A DNA stretch of 20,335 bases from positions 1 to 20,335 of the forward strand of contig CAZVIH010000020.1 of NCBI GenBank assembly GCA_964627755.1, read 5' to 3'. A program made the translations under genes and the position numbers. This DNA is from B10-G9 sp964627755 (GTDB lineage Bacteria > Chloroflexota > Anaerolineae > Anaerolineales > UBA11858). Below are positions 1 to 5,482 of the stretch, in pieces (position 1 is the stretch's first letter; each line of letters begins with the position of its first letter). Below the pieces are notes generated by a model, which ran no database searches, had not been told where the DNA came from, and saw only the letters and a program-made list of their open reading frames with translations.

Positions 1-1
1 C

Positions 2-77
2 TGGCGGGGACGACCGGATTCGAACCGGCGATCTCGGCCTTGACAGGGCCGCATGTTAACCGCTACACCACGCCCCC
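2..77 (-). tRNA. tRNA-Asp (anticodon GTC), CCA encoded
   Basis: The minus strand folds into a complete 76-nt cloverleaf. The acceptor stem is GGGGGCG with CGTCCCC and contains one G-T wobble. The D stem is GTGT/ACAT, the anticodon stem is CGGCC/GGCCG, the variable loop has 5 nt, and the T arm is GCCGG-TTCGAAT-CCGGT. The anticodon GTC (plus-strand positions 42-44) reads aspartate codons. The discriminator is G, and the 3' CCA is encoded at positions 2-4, so CCA addition would only be needed for repair. The gene is monocistronic as far as the window shows. Confidence 0.96.
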
Positions 78-88
78 AGTAAATTTCA

Positions 89-116
89 ATTTTATCATAT
101 TCGGTTTTCAAGTCAA
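89..116 (-). promoter_or_regulatory. Promoter of tRNA-Asp
   Basis: On the minus strand a TTGACT -35 box (111-116) and a TAAAAT -10 box (89-94) are separated by 16 nt. TGA directly before the -10 box makes an extended -10. The predicted start lies around position 82, just ahead of the mature tRNA end at 77, so almost no 5' leader would need trimming. Confidence 0.75.
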
Positions 117-265
117 GATTACTAATAAAGACCGAGGACCGGAAATGGAAGAACGGGATTGAATCTGGAAAGAGGAGGTTGTTGTTGGCTGATCAGGAAT
201 GGATATTAACGGGCTGGACGCGTAGCCTCCCTGTCTTCGGTCTTTGGTCAGGATGGAAAGCAACC

Positions 266-1957
266 TTAAAACTCCCCCACTTCTCCGACCCTGAAGTATT
301 CCATCAGAAGCATGCCGGCCAGGGTTGTGAACATCAGGATTGTGCTTAAAGCCATGGCCTGGCCGTAATTCAGGGCACCGGGCCGGGATAACAAACGGTA
401 GATCACCACCGGCACAGTGGGGTATTCTGGACGGGTGATCAATGAACTGGCCCCAAATTCCCCGATCGAGATCGTAAAGGCAAAAGTGGCCGCTACCAGA
501 AGTGCCCGGCCTATCAGTGGCAGATCGATCTCCCTGGTGATCCGCCGGGGTGAAGCCCCCAGGACTGCCGCCGCCTGCTTCAATTTGGGCTGAATGCTGG
601 CCAGCGCTGGGGTCAGGCTGCGGACAACAAAGGGAAATGCTACCAGGGTGTGAGCGATAGGTACCAGTAGGGGGGAGGTCCGTAAATCCAGTGGTGGTGT
701 ATCCAGCGCTACCAGGAAACCGAGTCCCAGGGTCACAGCAGAGGTGCCCAGCGGCAGCATTAGAATCGGGTCCAGGATTTTATCCAGCAGCGTTAGATTA
801 TTCTTCGCCAAGGCCCAGGCAGCTGGCAGCCCCAAAGCCAGAGCCAGGACCACAGTGATCAACCCATATCCCAGTGAAACTCCCAGAGCTGTAGAGGGAG
901 GTACATAAAAGAGTGATTCTCGCGGATTTTCTCCAAGAGCCTGGTAAAAAGCCAGTGTCAAAGGAGATCCTGGGTCCGAGCTGCTAAAAGATTTTAATCC
1001 CAGCGAAGCCAGGGGGCTGATCAGGAATACCAGCAAAAAGACGATCATAAGACCGGCCAGCATCCTGCTCCGCAGGGACATCAGCGGCAGCTGGCTTTTT
1101 TTCCGGGAGGATAATTCAACGGGCTGGTTGATGCGCCCTGTCAGACGAGTGTAGACTATGGTCAGGATCAGAGTGAAACCAATCTGGAGAAGTGACAGAG
1201 TAGCTGCCAAAGGTAGATTAAACAGACTGATGGTCTGATAATAGATCTCCACTTCCAGGGTAGCAAAAAGTGGTCCGCCTAATATCAGCACAACCCCAAA
1301 AGAAGTGAAATCAAAAATAAATACCAGCAGGGAAGATGCTGCAATAGCTGGCAGCAACAACGGCAAGGTGATCTCCCGCAATGTATTCCAACGATTTGCT
1401 CCCAGTACCCGGGCAGCCTGTTCCAGCCTGGGATTCAGCCGACTCCAGTAATCACCGACTACTCTCAATACGATGGTGGTGTTGTAAAAGACATGGGCAG
1501 TCAGGATGGCGGCAAAGCTATTCACGAACTGGATTGGCGGGGATTCCAGCTGGAAGACCCTCATTAAAACTTCGTTGATCCATCCGTTGGGTCCAACCAG
1601 AGCATAAAAACCGGCCGCCACAACCAGAGTGGGCATCACAAATGGCACACCGGTCAGGGCCCGGAGTAACTTTTTCCCTCTGAATTGGAATTTTCCAAAT
1701 AGATAGGCGCCCGGCAGTCCAACTGCCAGTGTCAGTATAGTGGATAAAAAGGCTTGTTTGAATGTAAAACCAACTACCTCGCTGACAGTTGGTGAGGTAA
1801 TAACTTCCCACAATCCAGCCAGAAAGCCGCCTTCAATCCGTGTAAAACTGAGCTGGGTGATCTTGGCCAGAGGAAAGAAGAAGAATAATCCCAGGAATAC
1901 TAAAGGAAGGATCCAGAGTAAGAGATTGGAAGACTTGGAACGGGAGGAGATTTTCAT
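266..1957 (-). CDS. thiP: Thiamine ABC transporter permease (fused two-module ThiP type)
   Basis: This 563-residue integral membrane protein has two homologous permease halves in tandem, as in ThiP and iron-type Fbp permeases. Each half carries an EAA-type cytoplasmic loop that would contact the ATPase: one near RVLGANRWNTLREITLPLL and one near AVLGASPRRITREIDLPL. Many hydrophobic segments fill the rest. It would form the membrane channel of a thiamine (or thiamine phosphate) importer. It follows the binding-protein gene by 17 nt, downstream of a TPP riboswitch, which supports a thiamine substrate over iron. There is no clear Shine-Dalgarno before the ATG, so translation may be coupled to the upstream gene. 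No ATPase gene (thiQ) follows; the next gene on this strand is tRNA-Asp. Family call is firm. The substrate is inferred from context. Confidence 0.88.
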   Translation of the reverse strand: MKISSRSKSSNLLLWILPLVFLGLFFFFPLAKITQLSFTRIEGGFLAGLWEVITSPTVSEVVGFTFKQAFLSTILTLAVGLPGAYLFGKFQFRGKKLLRALTGVPFVMPTLVVAAGFYALVGPNGWINEVLMRVFQLESPPIQFVNSFAAILTAHVFYNTTIVLRVVGDYWSRLNPRLEQAARVLGANRWNTLREITLPLLLPAIAASSLLVFIFDFTSFGVVLILGGPLFATLEVEIYYQTISLFNLPLAATLSLLQIGFTLILTIVYTRLTGRINQPVELSSRKKSQLPLMSLRSRMLAGLMIVFLLVFLISPLASLGLKSFSSSDPGSPLTLAFYQALGENPRESLFYVPPSTALGVSLGYGLITVVLALALGLPAAWALAKNNLTLLDKILDPILMLPLGTSAVTLGLGFLVALDTPPLDLRTSPLLVPIAHTLVAFPFVVRSLTPALASIQPKLKQAAAVLGASPRRITREIDLPLIGRALLVAATFAFTISIGEFGASSLITRPEYPTVPVVIYRLLSRPGALNYGQAMALSTILMFTTLAGMLLMEYFRVGEVGEF

Positions 1958-1974
1958 TTAAATTGAGTCTCTGA

Positions 1975-3012
1975 CTACCTTAACACCGCTTCAGTCCAGT
2001 CATTGATCCATTTTTCGCGGTTTTCCGCGATCATGGCAGGACTGATGTCAGCTGTGACTTCCGGTATGTCGAGGTATTTCTGGAAGGTCTCTTCCAATAC
2101 GGCATTTCTATTGACCGGGAAAACATACATATTTAGGGGAATATCCTCCTGGAAAGCTGGTGAGAGCATGTAATCGACCCACTTTTCTGCCAGTTCCCGG
2201 TTAGGTGTCCCATTAAGAATGCCCACAAACTCGATCTGCCGGAAGCAGGTTCCCGGTGAGGTTACAGCGGCAGTGGGAGCATCATCCAGCGGTTCTTCCG
2301 CAAACAGCACTTCAAATGGGGGGCTGGAACTATAGGAGACTACAATCGGATCCGTCCCTCCAGCCTGGCTGAAGGCGCTGTAATAAGCGGTTTCCCAATC
2401 ATTAACGATATTAACCCCGTTTTCTACCAGCTTTTCCCAATAGTCCAGGTAGCCATCCTCCCCAAAATAACCCACAGTGGTCATCAGAAAAGCCAGACCG
2501 GGGGAAGAAGTGGCCGGGTTCTGCACGGTTAGCAGACCTTCAAAATCCGGCTGGATCAGGTCCTCAAGGGAATCAGGGGCAGGCAGGTTATTCTCAATAA
2601 AAAAGGATTTCTGGTAGTTGAGGCATACGTCTCCAAAATCCACAGGCAGGGCCCGAAAACTTTGATCAAGAATGAAGACCGGATTGATATCTTCCAGGAG
2701 CGGGGACTGATAAACCTCAAAAATATCCTCTTCCAGGGCCCGGCTCAGGAATGTGTTATCCACTCCGTAGAAGACATCAGCCAGGGGGTTTCCCTTGGAG
2801 AGGGCAGCTTTATTTACTGCAGTGCCTGTATCACCAACTTCCAGGAATTGGATGTCTACATTATATTGTGTTTCAAAATAATCCACCACGGATCCTGAAA
2901 TCGCAAAAGAGTCATGAGTCATGACAGTCAGGACTTTCTGTCCCTCCGGGATTGTCTTGCAAGCTGCCATCAAAAAAACCAGTCCTGCCAATAAAAATCC
3001 CATTCTTTTCAT
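1975..3012 (-). CDS. thiB: Thiamine-binding lipoprotein of ABC transporter (ThiB/TbpA family)
   Basis: A 345-residue extracytoplasmic solute-binding protein. The N-terminus is a lipoprotein signal: basic MKR, a hydrophobic core, then a lipobox LMAAC with the lipidated cysteine at residue 18. The mature part starts with the family-typical LTVMTHDSF. It also has GDTGTAVNKAALSKGNPLADVFYGVDN split over two motifs, PVDFGDVCLNY, NPATSSPGLAF, and YSSSPPFEVLFAE, all typical of thiamine-binding proteins of the TbpA/ThiB group. The start is supported by AGGAGG 9 nt upstream, which lies inside the end of the pyrophosphokinase gene. That gene stops 1 nt before this ATG (TGAGATG), so translational coupling is likely. 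It would capture thiamine or its phosphates at the cell surface and deliver them to the permease encoded next. Confidence 0.9.
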   Translation of the reverse strand: MKRMGFLLAGLVFLMAACKTIPEGQKVLTVMTHDSFAISGSVVDYFETQYNVDIQFLEVGDTGTAVNKAALSKGNPLADVFYGVDNTFLSRALEEDIFEVYQSPLLEDINPVFILDQSFRALPVDFGDVCLNYQKSFFIENNLPAPDSLEDLIQPDFEGLLTVQNPATSSPGLAFLMTTVGYFGEDGYLDYWEKLVENGVNIVNDWETAYYSAFSQAGGTDPIVVSYSSSPPFEVLFAEEPLDDAPTAAVTSPGTCFRQIEFVGILNGTPNRELAEKWVDYMLSPAFQEDIPLNMYVFPVNRNAVLEETFQKYLDIPEVTADISPAMIAENREKWINDWTEAVLR

Positions 3013-3013
3013 C

Positions 3014-3667
3014 TCAATTTTCCTCCTGGAGAGATGAGCGAGTATGGATCACCGCCAGCAGACCGCTTTCCAGGTGAACTGTGCCTCTATCTCCAGTAAG
3101 TTGATTGCTAATCCCGCGGGATACGCCAAATTCCAGAGGTTCATTTTTCAAGGGGTACTGAAGCCCTCTGGTGCTGACAGCTGAATTCCCCGGCTGGATA
3201 GGCAGCAGGGATACAATTTCTCCCGGTTCACCTACAAGTGTAAGCATTTCACCGGCATGTAGAAGATGGACTTCTTCCTCACCGTTGATCAGGGTGGTAG
3301 GTGTTTTAAGATGGGGGTGGGCCAGCAAGGTCAGATTTCCAAAAGTCATATCTAACCGCCCGCCAATTGCGCCATGAACCACAATCTTCCTTGCACCCCG
3401 ATCTTGGGCCAGCATTAAAGCCAGCTCCAGATCGGTCTGGTCTTTGTCTACCGGATGCTGGATGATTTCAACACCTTCCCCGCGCCATTTTTCCACCAGC
3501 GCCGGATCGGTTGAATCCATGTCGCCGATTAAAATTCCTGGCAGGATGCCCAGGGCTAGGCAGTGCTGGCTGCCTCCATCTGCTGCAATAATGAGGTCAT
3601 CTTTGTTGATATTAAGAGGGAGAAGCGGGGGTATAAATTCTCCATTGGCAAAAATAATGGTTTTCAT
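3014..3667 (-). CDS. thiN: Thiamine pyrophosphokinase
   Basis: A 217-residue enzyme that converts imported thiamine to thiamine pyrophosphate using ATP. Visible motifs are AADGG near residue 30, IGDMDS, KDQTDLELAL and GGRLDM, in the order expected for the family. The last is usually GGRxDH, so a Met replaces the common His here. I chose the ATG at 3667 because MKTIIFANGEF is the normal family N-terminus. An in-frame ATG at 3727 lies inside the riboswitch aptamer. The best Shine-Dalgarno, GAGGAG, lies 13 nt upstream, which is long, and forms the 3' arm of the terminator hairpin. It is the first gene of the TPP-regulated operon, so thiamine uptake and activation would be repressed together by TPP. 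Confidence 0.9.
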   Translation of the reverse strand: MKTIIFANGEFIPPLLPLNINKDDLIIAADGGSQHCLALGILPGILIGDMDSTDPALVEKWRGEGVEIIQHPVDKDQTDLELALMLAQDRGARKIVVHGAIGGRLDMTFGNLTLLAHPHLKTPTTLINGEEEVHLLHAGEMLTLVGEPGEIVSLLPIQPGNSAVSTRGLQYPLKNEPLEFGVSRGISNQLTGDRGTVHLESGLLAVIHTRSSLQEEN

Positions 3668-3674
3668 ATTTAAG

Positions 3675-3698
3675 AAAAAACTCCTCTTGCCGGAGGAG
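3675..3698 (-). terminator. Intrinsic terminator of the TPP riboswitch expression platform
   Basis: On the minus strand CTCCTC (3698-3693) pairs with GAGGAG (3686-3681) around a 6-nt loop. Six Ts follow (3680-3675). It sits between the aptamer and the thiN start, as expected for a switch that stops transcription when TPP is bound. The 3' arm GAGGAG is also the best ribosome binding site for thiN. Confidence 0.85.
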
Positions 3699-3708
3699 AT
3701 TATAATTT

Positions 3709-3797
3709 TGCATCCCTCCGCCGGCATGATCCGGATCAGGTTCGCGGGTCGAAAACCATGGTTTTCCTCTCAGCCGTACAACGGCTCCCCGTGCTTC
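3709..3797 (-). promoter_or_regulatory. TPP riboswitch (THI element) aptamer
   Basis: The minus strand carries the conserved THI-box parts in order: CGGGGAGCC, the CTGAGAGG pyrimidine-sensor segment (3775-3766), a P3 extension hairpin GAAAACC-ATGG-TTTTC type, then ACCCG, GAACCTGATCCGGATCATG and the CCGGCGGAGGGA segment. P1 can be closed by GCAC/ATGC pairing at the ends. It precedes thiamine pyrophosphokinase and a thiamine transporter, which are classical TPP targets. The terminator just downstream implies an OFF switch: TPP binding favours termination. Confidence 0.96.
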
Positions 3798-3812
3798 TAT
3801 TTTATTACTGAC

Positions 3813-3841
3813 AGTATAGGATCTGGATGAAAGAATGTCAA
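3813..3841 (-). promoter_or_regulatory. Promoter of the thiN-thiB-thiP operon
   Basis: A perfect TTGACA -35 (3841-3836) and a TATACT -10 (3818-3813) are spaced by exactly 17 nt. The predicted start near 3806 lies about 10 nt upstream of the riboswitch aptamer, so the whole aptamer would be transcribed. This is the closest match to a sigma-70 type consensus in the window. A strong promoter fits a gene set controlled mainly by premature termination. Confidence 0.88.
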
Positions 3842-3993
3842 GTTAATTTGGTATACGATTAGAGAAGTTGGAGAACTGAGAGTAAGAGACAGGGTACAAC
3901 GGTGGAGCCAATGGAGTTGGAAGGTCGGGATTGGATAATCCAAAATCCTAAACCCTAAAATAGTGGTCTTCTGTCCCCGATCTTGGAACCAGC

Positions 3994-4794
3994 TTAAGTG
4001 AAATTTTCTAACGCTTTCCGTAACATTACCCGATTGTCAGAATTAAATAATCTCATGACTTGCCTTGTGACCCGGAAGATCCTCGGTTTGGCTGCTGCAG
4101 CTAACTGGCGTTCCAGGAAGTAGGCAGTTTCCTGTTCGGATCGTTTTTGCAGGACCTTCAACAGGCTGGTGATTTCCTTTATCAGTCCTGTTTCTTCATT
4201 CTGCAGGATCTCGGCCAATAGATTATATATCAGTGGTAGATTGTCGAAATCAGGATCATTTCCGAATGTTATCAAACCAAACAGAGCTGCCTGATGGTTT
4301 ATTTTAGATCCGGATGAGATCAGGTCCCGGATAAAATTGAAGATGATTTTTGGTTTTTCTTCTGCCAAATGGATCAGCCCCCGGGTCATGATCATGAGGC
4401 GAATATCCTCTGTGGTGCAGCTTTCCAGCCAGGACTTTATCCGCTCCAGGATTTGCTGTGGGTTAAAAGGAGGCATATCTCCCAGGCAGATGATCGCCAG
4501 CTGGCGAAACTCTACCCATTCCTCCTCCCAGAGAGCATCGATCAGCTTCAGTCCGAGCCCCGGATTTTCTGCCAGAGATCCCTCCAGTTCGCTCACCAGT
4601 TCCCGCAGCACTGGTGCCGGCACCTGGTAGGTCTGCAAGCTGAGTGGTGAGTGAGCCAGGGAGGTCTGCCGGATGCGCCCCGCGTAAAATCCCAACAGGT
4701 CATGCAAACCTGGGACAAATTTGGCCGGGTTGGAATAATATTCACTCAGAGCTGCGCACTGGATCTTCAGTCTGGCCGGATTGATGGCGGTCAT
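3994..4794 (-). CDS. HEAT-repeat protein, AlkD-like, function unknown
   Basis: A 266-residue soluble, mostly helical protein with no signal peptide or membrane segment. Repeated helical pairs can be seen, for example FRQLAIICLGDMPPF, LMIMTRGLIHLAEEKP, NHQAALFGLITFGN and IKEITSLLKVLQK. They resemble the HEAT-like repeats of AlkD-type DNA glycosylase relatives. The family link is by general pattern only, and I cannot identify catalytic residues. Its ATG overlaps the stop of the LOG-family gene by 4 nt (ATGA), so the two are almost certainly co-translated. No terminator was found in the 150 nt between its stop and the thiamine operon promoter. Function is unknown. DNA-damage recognition or a protein scaffold are both possible. 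Confidence 0.7.
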   Translation of the reverse strand: MTAINPARLKIQCAALSEYYSNPAKFVPGLHDLLGFYAGRIRQTSLAHSPLSLQTYQVPAPVLRELVSELEGSLAENPGLGLKLIDALWEEEWVEFRQLAIICLGDMPPFNPQQILERIKSWLESCTTEDIRLMIMTRGLIHLAEEKPKIIFNFIRDLISSGSKINHQAALFGLITFGNDPDFDNLPLIYNLLAEILQNEETGLIKEITSLLKVLQKRSEQETAYFLERQLAAAAKPRIFRVTRQVMRLFNSDNRVMLRKALENFT

Positions 4795-5333
4795 GGAATT
4801 AAGCCGCTCAGAAGATTGGTAGCGGATTCTACATCTGGAACAGTCATAATCCTGTTTTGATCATCTGCCGGGATATATTCACCAAGTTTGGTCTTGAAAG
4901 TTTCCAGGGTTTCTTGCCATCCCAAACCCACCAGGATCAGGGGTTTTGGCCTTTCAGGATTGATTTGCAGTTCAGCCCAGGTTAGAGCAACTTCTGCAAG
5001 GGTGCCAATTCCGCCAGGTAAGGCAATGGCTGCCACACATTCATCTATCAATTTATAAAGACGTTCCCTCAAAGAAGCGCAGCGTTTTTGTTCCTTAACC
5101 CATTGATTAGGGGCTACAGGACGCCAGTTTTCAATCTCATCGCAGGTCACACCGATGACATGACCGCCCGCTTCCGATGCCCCCCGGGAAACCGCTTCCA
5201 TAGTCCCGATATATCCCCCGGTCTGGACAGCGTACTTCAAGCCAGCCAATATACTTCCCAGTAGCTGGGCATCCTGGTAGGCCTGTGATCCGGGCTTTGG
5301 TAATGAACCGCCAAATACTGTAATAGTTTTCAT
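4791..5333 (-). CDS. LOG/SLOG-family Rossmann-fold protein (TIGR00725/TIGR00730-like)
   Basis: A 180-residue Rossmann-like protein starting MKTITVFGGSLPKPGS. It has QTGGYIGTMEAVSRGASEAGG, a variant of the nucleotide-binding GGGxxGxM segment, followed by the hallmark LPGGIGTLAE (PGGxGTxxE). Such proteins include LOG phosphoribohydrolases, which release cytokinin-type bases from nucleoside monophosphates, and SLOG sensors with unknown ligands. The exact activity here is unknown. The ATG at 5333 is preferred because homologous proteins begin at this beta strand. A GTG 60 nt upstream would add 20 atypical residues and has no ribosome binding site. A TATAAT box lies 6 nt upstream of the ATG, suggesting a leaderless message. 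The gene is coupled to the HEAT-repeat gene by a 4-nt overlap. Confidence 0.85.
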   Translation of the reverse strand: MKTITVFGGSLPKPGSQAYQDAQLLGSILAGLKYAVQTGGYIGTMEAVSRGASEAGGHVIGVTCDEIENWRPVAPNQWVKEQKRCASLRERLYKLIDECVAAIALPGGIGTLAEVALTWAELQINPERPKPLILVGLGWQETLETFKTKLGEYIPADDQNRIMTVPDVESATNLLSGLIP

Positions 5334-5339
5334 GGGGGT

Positions 5340-5345
5340 ATTATA
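5340..5345 (-). promoter_or_regulatory. Likely leaderless promoter -10 box of the LOG/HEAT operon
   Basis: A perfect TATAAT on the minus strand is separated from the ATG at 5333 by only 6 nt (ACCCCC). Transcription would start at or next to the A of the start codon. No Shine-Dalgarno is present, and the -35 region (CTATTT at a 17-nt spacing) is poor. Confidence 0.55.
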
Positions 5346-5424
5346 CCTAATACTAATTGAGGAAATAGTATGCTGAGGCACCAGAAATATCACATAGAAT
5401 GTTCTTGTTTTTAAGGTATCCGTT

Positions 5425-5462
5425 CCCTAAGTGTAGTTAGGGTACAATATTCTTGACCCTAA
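5425..5462 (+). promoter_or_regulatory. Promoter and possible operator of the A-adding enzyme gene
   Basis: A TACAAT -10 box lies at 5443-5448, with a predicted start near 5455. No good -35 box is seen. CCCTAA occurs at 5425-5430 and 5457-5462, and its complement TTAGGG lies at 5437-5442. TTAGGGT and ACCCTAA therefore form a 7-bp inverted repeat that brackets the -10 box. CCCTAA/TTAGGG upstream can also form a 6-bp hairpin with a 6-nt loop. Such sites could bind a repressor. No regulator is identified. Confidence 0.45.
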
Positions 5463-5482
5463 TGGTCAGCGGGGAAAACTTT

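Noticed and set aside
127..245. Inverted repeat AAAGACCGA (127-135) and TCGGTCTTT (237-245)
   Set aside because: The arms are about 100 nt apart with no T run or other support, so chance or a weak structure is likely.
3668..3727. In-frame ATG at 3727 as the start of thiamine pyrophosphokinase
   Set aside because: It lies within the conserved 3' part of the TPP aptamer and would translate through the terminator. The ATG at 3667 gives the normal family N-terminus.
3951..3961. Telomere-like CCTAAACCCTAAAA in the gap after the HEAT gene
   Set aside because: It is too short and not repeated enough to be a meaningful element.
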